From assembly GCA_958430865.1 (NCBI GenBank), contig CAUDNR010001113.1:174054-187319 (forward strand): 13,266 nucleotides of DNA, given 5' to 3'. Below the pieces are notes generated by a model. It saw only the letters and a program-made list of their open reading frames with translations. It did no database searches and was not told the DNA's origin. The number at the start of each line of letters is the position of its first letter. Within the stretch, counting starts at the first letter, position 1. Below, one piece after another: positions 1 to 9,077 of this stretch. The position numbers were made by a program, and so were the translations under genes. Origin of the DNA: Entrophospora sp. SA101 (Eukaryota; Glomeromycota; Glomeromycetes; Entrophosporales; Entrophosporaceae).

Positions 1-221
1 GATTCTTTACTAGAATTCTCTAATACTCTTTTGAAAACTCTTTCCTCTTGATAAATTTCATAGGTAATCTTTTCTTTGTCTAAATATGTTTTCAAAGATT
101 TGGTATCTGCTAATTTAAAAATGTAAGGAGCAATTTTTTCACTTTGTTCTTTCTTCAGAATATTTCTAATGGTGCTGTAATTCTTTGGTTCCATGGTAGA
201 TCTGATGTAAATGAATTTCAT
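1..221 (-). CDS. Hypothetical protein, N-terminal part, cut by window edge
   Basis: An open frame begins at an ATG at 221-219 and runs 73 codons to the left edge without a stop. An in-frame TGA lies about 45 bases upstream of the ATG, so this is the first available start unless an upstream exon exists. A second in-frame Met follows at residue 10 (MEPKNYSTI...). The predicted protein is hydrophilic and Lys/Glu-rich, with stretches such as RNILKKEQSEK and LKTYLDKEKITYEIYQEER. It shows no signal peptide and no membrane segment. Its base composition is more balanced than the surrounding AT-rich DNA, which supports coding. I do not recognise the family. It could be an intact gene or the 5' end of a mobile-element gene; the missing part lies outside the window. 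Confidence 0.45.
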   Translation of the reverse strand, partial: MKFIYIRSTMEPKNYSTIRNILKKEQSEKIAPYIFKLADTKSLKTYLDKEKITYEIYQEERVFKRVLENSSKE

Positions 222-689
222 ATTAACTATTTTTTTATATAGGAGTAGTTCTATATATCACTTAAGATAACAAATGGGATATTATAAAATTGTTAATAAT
301 TATAATCACATTATGAAATGACTAAATTTTGATCCCTGAAATTCTTGATAATACCAATGTTCACTTTACCTGGTTTGTTGCAGCATGCCCCATATGTTCG
401 TTAAACTTTTTTGTTGTAAAGAACTTTTATTTATTAATAAAAAAAAGAATCAAATAAATCAATGTATGTTGTAAATGAAAAAAAAAAGGTGTTACACGAA
501 ATTTACTTAGTCTCAATTTCTTAAATGTATAACAAATTCGGAATTTTCAAAATGCTAAGGCTCTGCCAATTTTCAGTTTAGAAAAAACCAGCCGATAAGT
601 TGTGAAGCTTGAGTCATGAACAATAAAACTTATTGGTTAAATTTTTTAAAATGATATAATTCTTTTTTGTTTTAGTATTTTGAAGTTAC
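222..689. other. AT-rich intergenic stretch, no gene seen
   Basis: Mostly poly-A/T runs with stops in all frames. A less AT-rich block (about 488-625) starts with GGTGTTACACGAAATTTAC after an A run and contains CCAGCCGATAAGTTGTG. It could be the worn end of a mobile element, but I found no matching inverted copy in the window. I can support nothing firmer. Confidence 0.4.
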
Positions 690-1953
690 TATAAGCTAAT
701 GATTATAGATGATCTGCACCGTACTAAATTCAAATGTGATGGTAGCTTTGGATTGATCAAAAATTCTATAGAAAGACAAATGTAGATTGTATGAATCATG
801 TTGTAAATATTATAAAAAGACCTAGTATTGCTGGATTGAATAAACTCAATGCTATGAAGGTGAAAAAGGTTTTCAATACTTGGACATCAAATCAAGTTTA
901 GGAGTATATTTTAAGGAGTTAAATGAATTTCTGATCCTGGTGTTTAGAAGTTACTGAAAACTAGAAAATCAGAAATCTCATATGCAATCACTTCTTTATC
1001 TTAGGTTTCATGGTAGTGAATATACGAGTATTATCCTAAGAAAGTTTGTTAATTGAGTATATAAAATTAGTATTATGACTAACCAAGGATTAGATTAATA
1101 ATTATTATTATTTCAATAAATATATAGTTGCAATTTACAAGACTGATGAAAGTGTTATTTGAGGATTAACCAAAGAAAAAACATTGTAAGGAAGTACAAT
1201 TCAAATACTATAAAGGAAATGTATTTGCTTATAAAATCACATTTACTCTTTTTGCAATCTTATCAAACTAATCTATCAACAAAAAAAAAAGACAAAAAAT
1301 TAAAAATCGTTTCCAATTATGATGATGTAATCCAACCACGTAAACCATCCTTACTTTATACTATAGAGAGGATCTAACTGATCCATCAAAGAATATTCTG
1401 GAGAAGGCTCACTTTACAATGACTCCAAAGAAGATTGAGCAATTAATTATATCTCTTAATGAATGAAGATAAAATTTAGGATGGGAGATGGAGAAACAGA
1501 GAAAATTCAGACTCCCATGAACTTACGAAAGTTGTAAGAAAAAAGGATTCTGAACTCTACAAAAAAGGTACCTTTTTTAGCCTAAAGATAATCTGATTAA
1601 AAAGTTAGTACCATAAGCAGGGTATGTATAATAAAGGGGCAGGTAACAGGCGGGAAATCAAGAAATTTCCTCGACCAACTAAAGCTTAGATGTCTGAAAG
1701 TTAATGAGAAGAGCAGAGATCTCCATTTCCATGATTGGATAAGAGAAAATATTACAAATGATAATCAGCACACATACATTATCAGAAATATAAAAGATGC
1801 CTTCAAATGATTTTTTTTATTCCATTTTACAAGAAAGTAAAGGGAGAAAATATTTAGCAACGAGTTGGCAACCTCATTGATAACGATTTTGCTATTGTCA
1901 CTTTGGAAAGCAAGTCAAAGGATTACAAAACACTGTTTTTGCTCTGGTAGTTT
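690..1953 (+). pseudogene. Decayed coding remnants, unidentified
   Basis: Several stretches read like protein on the plus strand but are broken by stops and frame changes. About 697-782 gives DDLHRTKFKCDGSFGLIKNS. About 778-898 gives VVNIIKRPSIAGLNKLNAMK and then a TAG. About 1159-1377 is open for 72 codons but has no ATG at its start. Directly after it, another frame (about 1368-1466) reads REDLTDPSKNILEKAHFTMT and stops at TGA. About 1870-1950 gives LIDNDFAIVTLESKSKDYKT. I see no clean set of splice sites that would join them. The likeliest reading is an old, degraded gene or transposon relic in which several indels have accumulated. The family is not recognisable to me. Confidence 0.35.
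1601..1810 (+). pseudogene. 69-codon open stretch within decayed region
   Basis: This frame is open from just after an in-frame TAA (1598-1600) to a TGA at 1808-1810. It has no internal ATG usable as a start near its beginning, so it would have to be an internal exon or a relic. The product contains IIKGQVTGGKSRNFLDQLK and, near its end, FHDWIRENITNDNQHTYIIR. It is rich in charged and polar residues and looks protein-like rather than random for such AT-rich DNA. No conserved domain is recognised. It is listed apart from the rest of the relic because it is the longest unbroken piece. Confidence 0.35.
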
Positions 1954-2353
1954 TATCATCAGTGATGCGTTGATATGATTGTTCGAGAAAAGAAGTAATG
2001 AAAAGTAGATTTTTTTTTCTTTAATTATTAAAAAAAAATAATGATAATAGTATTTTTAATATTTTTAATAGTAATAATAATATTATGTTTTTGTATGTGA
2101 TTTATGATATATTGCGATGTATTATATAGATATAAATAAAAGTCTAAAATAAATGAAAGAAATAAATTAATGAAATAATAATATTAAAAATATTCTACAC
2201 TAATTATAAAATGCTAATATGCTAATGATTATTTGATTTTTTTATTTATAATAAAAAAATTATTTCGTTTTCTAACAACCAATCTACTAATTAATTAATT
2301 AACCATCGCCACATTATCAATCATGGTCAACATAGATTAATCAATCACTCCAA
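1954..2353. other. AT-rich intergenic stretch, no gene seen
   Basis: Short A/T runs and TAATAATA-type simple sequence. It lies downstream of the 3' end of the minus-strand RRM gene, so it probably holds that gene's 3' untranslated region and polyadenylation region. No specific signal is convincing among the many A/T runs. Confidence 0.4.
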
Positions 2354-3072
2354 TTAATTAGATTCCACTCCGTTAACGTTTTTATGATCTTGTTGATTTG
2401 AGTTGGGTGATATTATATTGTTTGATGGTATTGATGATGATGATGTGATATTATTGTCAGTAGTAATTTTATGGTCATTACTATTATTATTAATACCATT
2501 TATTAATACATTGTTTATGTGATGATTATTAATGCCATTATGTACGTGATTATAATTATGATTATTATTATTATTAGCATTGTTGTTGTTACGATAATTA
2601 TTAGGGAATCCAGGACTATTATTAAATTTAGTAGGGCTCATATATTTTTGTTGTGTTTGAATACCATTTGTATTGTTTCTATTATTGTTGTTGTTATTGT
2701 TATTTTGACGATTAGTGTAAAATCTATTGCCACTATTGTTAATATGTTGTTGCTGCTGCTGTTGTTGTTGTGGTGGTGGTGGTGGTGGTGGTCGTTGACC
2801 AACTATAAATATATTATGATATAATATAATTAAGGTCATTTGTGATGTTTAATGGTATGTGAATATCATTCTGATAAAATAAAACTATAATTACCTGAAT
2901 TATTAGCATTGTTGATTTGATTGTTAATATGATTGTTGATATGATTGTTAATATGATTGTTGATATGATTGTTGTTATTAGGGTGAGTGTTCTTATTATT
3001 ATTATTTAATTGAATAGGAGCACCGTTTGTGGGGATATTATTTGATTTAGTGGGGATGATGTTGTTGTTATT

Positions 3073-3141
<69 letters not shown>

Positions 3142-3858
3142 GCTCATACGTGGTTTTCCTGGTTCAACACGTAACGTGCCTTGTGTTACATTTTTAATCT
3201 TAAAGATGTTATAATGAAAGTAAAATAAAAAATTTAATAACAATAATTATTATTAAAAACATCATTCTCTAAAATATTATAACAACAAAAAAATCATAAA
3301 TAAATAAATCATCATCATCATAATTACCGTTGAATTTAATAACATGGCTTTTTGTAATGCTTCTGAAGTCTTAAGATCGACATGTGCGAATTGTTTACCT
3401 TGCGTGTGTCTAACATCAACAATCTATACGTGAGATATTGTTGTTATTATTATAATAATAAGGAATTTGAAATATTGGATATAAGTTATTAGATTGTTTA
3501 GATTGTTTTATATATGAAATTTGACATTTTTGTATCAAAATTACAACAACAAAAAATGTTTTATTAAACATACATCATCGGTATCAAATAAACCACGAAG
3601 TTCCTCCATTGTCGTTGATCCTGTCCAAGATATGAAGACAGTATACTGATCATTATTGTTATTGTTGTTATGGTTGTTATTGTTATAGTTATTATTATTC
3701 TGTTTAATAAATGTATATTATGCATTAATAATGATATAAACTATGATTATGATTATTATTGTTATTATAATAAATACCTTTTGACGAGTATGGAAATTAT
3801 TATTATTGACGTTATAATTAATTTGCCTGATACTAGGATTATTATTAAGGTTGTTAAG

Positions 3859-3889
<31 letters not shown>

Positions 3890-4151
3890 CTGTTGTTGTT
3901 GTTGTTGCTGTTGTTGCTGTTGTTGTTATTATTATTATTATTATTATATCTCTTTTGTGGACTATTATACTTGGCTGTATTAATCGTATTGTTAGTGTTA
4001 GTATTATTTGGATTTGTAATATATTGTAATGGTTGTTGATGATGATGGTACATGGGAAGAGAAGGAATAATCATATTAGGCACAACAGGCATAATAGGTT
4101 GATTCGGAGTGGTGTTATTAAAATTATGTTCAAACGGTTTAACTGTCGGAT

Positions 4152-4186
<35 letters not shown>

Positions 4187-5296
4187 GGAATGATGATATC
4201 ATGATCTATGCCAAGTCTATTTTCGTTTGTAGTAGACGACTAAAGTATATAAACATATATATGTGAATGAATATATCATATAAATAAATATAAATATGAA
4301 TATAATATTAAATATATACATAAAAAATACTTACATTAAGTGTTGAGGTTTCGTTTGTAATAATATTACTTATATTACTTTCAATTTCGAATGGTATATG
4401 ATGGGGCTGATATAAAGTAGTATTATTACTAGATATTGATGAATTGGTTCCGGTGCTCTCATCTAAATTATCGAAAAGAGCATATGATTAATTGATTGAT
4501 AGATTGGCTAGTAATTTCACCTTTCCTTTATAATAAATAAAAATTCACCTTCTGATGATGACGAAATATTATTATTGTTTGAATTGGATGTGGAAGCAGC
4601 ACTTGAAGACCAATTATATGAATGCGTATTATTCTAAAAAAAATTATAAAAAAGAAAAACGATTAGATAATTAATTAATTATTCGTCGCAACGCACCAAA
4701 CATCTTTATCTCAAATTATTATGTTGTCTCACCTCTTCTAAGAAGTGTTCATCGACACTTTTTAATATTGCTTCAACTAATCTTAGTTTATTATCATCTA
4801 GATTATCCAATGTCTTGTTATCACTGTTGTTACACTAGATGAGTTTTTTAATTTGAATTATTATAACGTAAAAATTCCGTGATGCTACCAATAAATAATA
4901 TGATTTAAAAATTTACCAGTAATCTAGTGTTTTCTTTATTTAATTTATCAATTTGTTCTTTTAAACTTTTGTTTTCTTCGTTCAATCTTTTGATTTCTTC
5001 ATCTTTGGACTATTAATGAATTAATTAATTAATGTGATGATTTTTATTGATATAACAACATATAATACATATATATATTAGTTACCGCTAAATCTCTATC
5101 ATAATTTGTAGTAATTGCTTTACCACGCTCTACGAAATGTGCAAAGAGGTCAAAAGTATCAGCTGCTCCTATCGTCTGTTATGGATAAGTAAATAAAATA
5201 TATGTATGAGCATATATATAATAAAAAGAAATATAAAAAGATTTAAAAATGTGTATCGCGCACCATTTTACTTTGAGGATCAATGAATCCGCTCAT
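2354..5296 (-). CDS. Asn-rich RNA-recognition-motif protein, 11 exons
   Basis: Exons, in order of translation: 5264-5296, 5086-5175, 4917-5009, 4733-4834, 4549-4633, 4335-4462, 3778-4239, 3574-3699, 3328-3423, 2895-3198, 2354-2802. Every intron is GT-AG and 76-150 nt. The coding length is 1968 nt, exactly 656 codons with the final TAA, with no internal stop. Residues 1-41 (MSGFIDPQSKMTIGAADTFD...) are compact. Exon 3 (residues 42-72) is a Lys/Glu/Leu heptad-like coiled coil. Residues about 107-349 are Ser/Thr/Asn-rich, with 11 consecutive Thr. Residues about 350-423 form one RRM: beta1/RNP2 YTVFISWTG, alpha1 TMEELRGLF, beta2 IVDVRHT, beta3/RNP1 GKQFAHVDLKT, alpha2 SEALQKAMLLNS, beta4 GTLRVEPGKP. 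RNP1 lacks two of its usual aromatic positions (His and Leu there), so RNA binding may be atypical. After the RRM come 27 Asn, NNHI repeats, seven Pro, eight Gln and an Asn-rich tail. An RNA-binding role is inferred from the fold; the target and gene name are unknown. Confidence 0.86.
2905..2969 (-). repeat. 12-bp coding minisatellite, NNHI repeats
   Basis: About five tandem copies of a 12-bp unit (ATGATTGTTAAT or ATGATTGTTGAT on the plus strand) encode a repeated Asn-Asn-His-Ile motif in exon 10 of the RRM gene. The two unit variants alternate, so there is a 24-bp higher-order period. The unit length is a multiple of three, so copy-number change keeps the frame. Confidence 0.75.
3061..3141 (-). 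repeat. Triplet microsatellite encoding 27 Asn
   Basis: An uninterrupted GTT/ATT run on the plus strand, read as AAC/AAT on the coding strand. It gives 27 Asn directly after the RRM (after ...KPRMS). Almost all codons are AAC, which is unusual for an AT-rich genome and suggests recent triplet expansion. Confidence 0.85.
3862..3949 (-). repeat. Triplet repeat encoding Asn/Ser tract
   Basis: A GTT/GCT/ATT triplet run inside exon 7 of the RRM gene encodes an Asn tract broken by single Ser residues. It sits upstream of the RRM. The plus-strand readings (poly-Leu, poly-Val) are shadows. Confidence 0.75.
4153..4185 (-). repeat. ACA triplet repeat encoding 11 Thr
   Basis: Eleven perfect ACA codons in exon 7 of the RRM gene give a poly-Thr run between IIP and NPTVKP. 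Confidence 0.8.
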
Positions 5297-6559
5297 TTTA
5301 TTTTTTTAATAAATTTATAAATGTTGGAGTGTATTTATTTATTGAGTAGAGGAAAATTAAAAAAAAACAAAATAAAAAAGTTGGAAAATATTTTATTATA
5401 TTTTTTTTTTAGAATGAAATTTGTTTTTTTTTTCAAGAGAAATCCTGGCTATATTTATATTATTTATTTCATAAAATTGTAAATTATTGGTTAATAATAT
5501 ATTAAAAAATTTTCCTATTATATAAACCTAAAATCAATTAATACACATTAGAACGTATTGAATATATTAAAAATGTTGGCATATTTATTTATTATTTATT
5601 TACTACGTCGTTTATTATTATTATTATTATTATTCCGTATTTTGGTTTGGTTAATCACTTAATTATATACATTTTAAAGAGTCAATAAGAGAGTTAAAAT
5701 CAGAAAGTTAAAATTAATTGACAAGATCAATTCAATAGCTTTATATCAATCGTAAATTCATTAATGGTTAGTTTAATGGTTTATAAAAAACTTGATGATC
5801 ATCATCTATTTAAGATATTAATTAAATATAGCATTCATTCAATTTAGTCAATTAAATAGAAGATTTTTGGTATCACAGTTATTTTATTTGTAATGGTGTA
5901 AAAATAGTAAACAATAAATTCCTATTTATTTTACTATTTTAAAAAAAAATTTTTTTTTTATAACAAGTTTTTTAAGGTAGTTTAGGATTAATAATATCAT
6001 GCAATTATAAACAAAAACTATTTATGATTTTGTTTTTTGTTTTTTTTTCTAATAGAAAGAACCAGAAAAAGATGAATAGAGTGAATAAATCATTTTTAAA
6101 AACAATACCAATCGCTCATTAATCATAATAACGATATTATTATTATCATTATTATGATAATGATTGTAATCGTAATAAGTCGTAATCGTAATCGATAATT
6201 AATCATTTTCTCAATGTAGCTAACAGCAATTTGAAAAACCCGCGTTTGCAAATCTCACATCTCATTTAATGTAAGGTGAATCAATAATCGTGCAACTATA
6301 TTTTTCTTTTTCCATGCAGATAAATAAACAAACTTCTTTTCTCAAGATAAAAATCAATTACAAGTCTTTAAACATTCATTCATATTCAATTTACACTTAT
6401 TCTACATATTTATATTACTGCACGTATAAATATCACATGTTTACATTTGTTTATGTCACATAATCGTCGCCCAATCAGCAATTTTCCTGATTAACCTGTT
6501 ATAATATTTAAATATATTCAATTACTAATATATTTTCTTCTCACATTCATCCATTCATT

Positions 6560-6606
6560 CACATTCACATACATACATACATACATATATACACACACAT
6601 ACATAT
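6560..6606. repeat. ACAT / AC simple sequence repeat
   Basis: A run of ACAT tetranucleotides passes into ACACACAC and back to ACATATA. The short minus-strand open frames across it (Cys/Val/Tyr repeats) are low-complexity shadows. Confidence 0.7.
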
Positions 6607-7213
6607 AAAAGTAACTGATTGACAGAGAAAGAAAGAGATGCGAGAGAGGAATGGATGAATACGTGTGAGAATGAATGTGAATGATTTATTTGATATTTGA
6701 TACTTTTGATAAAAAAAAATGATGGATTTACAAAGCGCAGGTAAAAAAAAAAAATTAATCTCATGATACGTGTAAGCAGAGAAAACCATATAACTTATTG
6801 GTTAGCTTTTAGATAGATAATTTCAAAATTTTAACACAAATAAAAATTTTCCATTTTCTCACTTTTATATCACCGAATTCTCACGATCACTATCATTAAT
6901 AAATTAAAATGTCAAAAATTTTGTAATATTTACATCACACATGACCAGGACTCCGAAAACCAATAGATATAAAAAACATAAGGTTATGTCTTTTACTATA
7001 AAAATAGACGAGCAGCGGTAATAATCTATCTATTATTATAATTACTATTACTATATTATATTTTTCGGAATGCGATTGTAACAAAAACGTTTCAATGAAT
7101 CTACGTTACACGCAGTATTGGCATAAGACATTACTCTATATCTTTTTTGGTATGTGATTGGCTGCGTCAAAGTATACTATACTGTTTTTGGTAATCTGAA
7201 CCATCAACTCTGT

Positions 7214-7300
7214 TACACGTGTATATAGGATGATCGGTACCATATTTAGAATAATTCACGTGATTTATCCATTTGCGGCTTATTTTGAATATGCATATTC
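7214..7300. promoter_or_regulatory. Cluster of palindromes incl. CACGTG
   Basis: Within 90 bp lie a 10-bp perfect palindrome TACACGTGTA (7214-7223), a CACGTG E-box (7257-7262) and a 14-bp perfect palindrome GAATATGCATATTC (7287-7300). TATGCATA follows at 7309-7316. Such symmetric sites are typical of dimeric bHLH/bZIP or homeodomain-type binding sites. No gene start is close: the RRM gene starts 1.9 kb to the left, and the nearest feature to the right is the 3' end of DAD4. The regulatory role is inference only. Confidence 0.25.
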
Positions 7301-7737
7301 ACTCTTCGTATGCATATGTATTTATTTGTTTATTCAATTTATAGTCTTTTTCAATTGATTATATCAATGACATATAGATATTCTCATTAAAAACAATTAT
7401 TAATCTATTAAATTATAAAAGTATTATTTTAAATTATGATTCAATTTCACACACAACAATCCTAAAAAAAAATGCGGGTTCAAATATTTTCATTTGTATT
7501 TTATTTGCCTTGGGACATATTTCTAAATAGATGAGGGATATATTTAATTCACATCTTTAATTTGTAATCTTTCCTTTTTCTATTTAAATTATTGAATTTT
7601 TTTAGTTCAATAGATTTATTTCACAAATGGGTAAAATTTGGCTTTTTTGGATAAAGTGACAGATAAAAAATTCACAATTTTTATAATTGCCCGAGGTACA
7701 TATACACGGATTTGATGTTTTGAGTCATAAAAAGTCT

Positions 7738-8188
7738 CTAAAATTTATTATGCTTTGTGATATTTATTGGTTTGTATTTTTTTAAATCCTGTTCTTGCAC
7801 TTTCTGCATGCTTTCAAGATTAAAAGCAACGTTCCTACTATAATTCATCCAGAATTGCGATAAATGTACCAATTCATTATTATTTCATTAATTCGCTAAA
7901 CATGAAAATATTAATCATCATCATCATTATTGTTTAATAATAATAAAAAAAAACCTGGGTACGATCATTAACATCTTCTAAAGCATCATTAAGCTTTATC
8001 TATGAGAATAAAAATAAGATTGTAAATTCTTGTGTGATCAAATCAAATAAGATTTTGTGAAATTTATAAAAATGAAAACTTACAATGTTTAAAACAATTC
8101 TGTGTAGTAAAGTTCGTTGTTGTTCTTCATGAGGATTTTCCATACTTTCCATAATATAATCATTATTGCTATTATTACTATTTGCCAT
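7738..8188 (-). CDS. DAD4: DASH/Dam1 complex subunit DAD4, with apparent frameshift
   Basis: Dad4 is a small subunit of the DASH (Dam1) ring that couples kinetochores to spindle microtubules in fungi. Exons: 8084-8188, 7955-7999 and 7738-7895, with GT-AG introns of 84 and 59 nt. Exons 1-2 encode the family hallmark MENPHEEQQ followed by LLHRIVLNIIKLNDALEDVN. Exon 3 encodes the conserved C-terminal part, LSQFWMNYSRNVAFNLES, then a lysine-rich end and TAG. MENPHEEQQ begins at residue 16. A 15-residue Asn/Ser-rich extension (MANSNNSNNDYIMES) precedes it, so translation may start at Met1, Met13 or Met16; Met16 (8143-8141) is the usual family start. Exon 3 begins in frame (RINE) but must then change frame after TGAA at about 7883-7886. 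Adding one A gives the expected spacing to LSQFWMNY; without it, translation stops 13 codons later. No other acceptor fixes this, because the needed frame has TAA and TGA just after the AG. It is either an assembly error or a recent inactivation. Confidence 0.83.
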
Positions 8189-8279
8189 ATATAGGTAAAA
8201 AATTTTAAAAGAATAAAGTTTGTTGTTTATTGTTTTGTAACACGCTAGTTTTTAATATAGATATGAACATGGAATTTTG

Positions 8280-8309
8280 ATTGGTAGAATTTAAAATTAA
8301 TGTGATTGG
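8280..8309 (-). promoter_or_regulatory. Two CCAAT boxes upstream of DAD4
   Basis: CCAAT occurs on the minus strand at 8280-8284 and 8305-8309, 25 bp apart and about 90-120 bp upstream of the first DAD4 ATG. Paired CCAAT boxes at this distance are typical targets of the HAP/NF-Y complex. The spacing is suggestive, but the motif is short. Confidence 0.35.
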
Positions 8310-8692
8310 CTAAATTGAGAATCATATATATTTATATTGATTTATTAAAAATGAAAATATAATCTTTGATAGAATTTATTGTCATCTAAAGTTAAAAATC
8401 TTCTCTTGTTTTAGCTTGTTCTCTAAATACAACTAACATAATAATAATGTTTGATACTGCAGTACTTACAGGTTTTTGTATAGTGCATGCCACAATAACC
8501 CATCAAATAACAATTGACCAATTTTAAAACCTAAAAAAGAAAATATCGTGTGCTTATCAAAAAATTATTGAGATGATATTTGATAGCTTTTGACTAGTCC
8601 TACAATCTATCATTGAGACAATTAAAAAATAATAATTGGTTCAGGAGTTATAAGCTTTTGAAAATCATGTAATTTTTATATGTTATATGGGA
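8310..8692. other. AT-rich intergenic stretch, no gene seen
   Basis: Upstream of the DAD4 promoter and left of the MITE-like element. All frames are closed by frequent stops. No repeat or RNA feature is evident. Confidence 0.4.
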
Positions 8693-8896
8693 CTAAGGTT
8701 GCGGGAGAAACTCCTCCAGAAATCAATCGACAGAGTTTCAGCAGGTTACACATTAATTGTTTATTAGAGTTTCGGCAGAGTTTCGCATTTGGGGTTTTTG
8801 CCAATCATCATAGTTTCGACAGGTTACACATTAATTGTTCATTAGAGTTTCAACAGAGTTTCAACAGTCATTAAGAGGTTTCGCCCACAACCTTAG
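8693..8896. mobile_element. 204-bp MITE-like element with inverted ends
   Basis: The left end CTAAGGTTGCGGGAGAAAC (8693-8711) is matched by the right end read inverted, CTAAGGTTGTGGGCGAAAC (8896-8878); they differ at two positions. The inside is GC-richer than its surroundings and has no transposase. It contains two copies of a 54-bp unit. I see no clear target-site duplication: the flanks are TATATGGGA on the left and GTGGTTATC on the right. The right end carries GTGGGCGAAAC, the same motif as the subterminal units of the hAT element 0.9 kb away. A non-autonomous relative moved by that transposase is therefore plausible but inferred. A 64-codon open frame inside is low-complexity and not a gene. 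Confidence 0.55.
8734..8866. repeat. Internal 54-bp direct repeat, two copies
   Basis: Copies start at 8734 and 8812 (period 78 bp). Both contain CAGGTTACACATTAATTGTT, then ATTAGAGTTTC and CAGAGTTTC, and differ at only a few bases. The unit itself contains the shorter repeat AGAGTTTC(N)2CAG, so the element grew by nested duplication. Confidence 0.7.
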
Positions 8897-9077
8897 GTGG
8901 TTATCACCGCCACTCATCATCACTCTAGTTTTTTTGAAAAATTGGCATCATGGTACAAAAAGTTCAGTGACTAAATGACTTGCACTATAGTTCCCAAATA
9001 ATAATAGAATGAAAAAAATGTTATTCATAACTCTTTAACATTATATTAACTTTTTGCTTGTTTCTCAAATGTTAAAG

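Larger units (their letters stand above)
5297..7737. other. 2.4-kb intergenic region, no gene seen
   Basis: Lies between the 5' end of the RRM gene and the 3' end of DAD4, both on the minus strand. It must hold the RRM gene promoter, but no single element can be assigned among many TATA-like runs. Structure seen: an 8-bp-stem hairpin at 6142-6161 (ATTATCAT, loop TATT, ATGATAAT); ACAT/AC simple repeats at about 6560-6606; a less AT-rich block at about 7070-7320 with palindromes. I see no tRNA or other RNA gene and no spliced coding stretch. Confidence 0.5.

Noticed and set aside
488..640. Possible terminal inverted repeat of a Tc1/mariner-like element (GGTGTTACACGAAA)
   Set aside because: No inverted partner in the window and no transposase motif in the adjacent decayed frames.
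2519..4039. Plus-strand open frames rich in Ile, Val or poly-Leu
   Set aside because: They are antisense shadows of Asn/Gln/Pro triplet repeats in the minus-strand RRM gene.
4033..4266. Plus-strand frame with 11 Cys in a row
   Set aside because: Shadow of the ACA (Thr) repeat in exon 7 of the RRM gene; it crosses an exon-intron border of the real gene.
2354..5296. Slime-mould (Dictyostelium-like) origin suggested by Asn runs
   Set aside because: Many regular short introns per gene and a DAD4 gene with the fungal MENPHE start fit a fungus better; composition alone does not decide.
6555..6789. Two overlapping minus-strand open frames
   Set aside because: Their C-terminal parts are ACAT/AC simple sequence; they overlap each other in two frames and show no splice or domain signal.
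7470..7495. tRNA-like T-arm, GGTTCAAAT
   Set aside because: The flanking bases do not pair as a T stem, and no acceptor, D or anticodon arms are present.
7738..7895. Alternative splice acceptor to rescue DAD4 frame
   Set aside because: The frame leading into WMNYSRNV has TAA and TGA right after the only suitable AG, and no further AG occurs before the conserved block.
8680..8874. 64-codon plus-strand open frame
   Set aside because: It lies almost wholly inside the MITE-like element and repeats because the DNA repeats; no sign of selection on protein.
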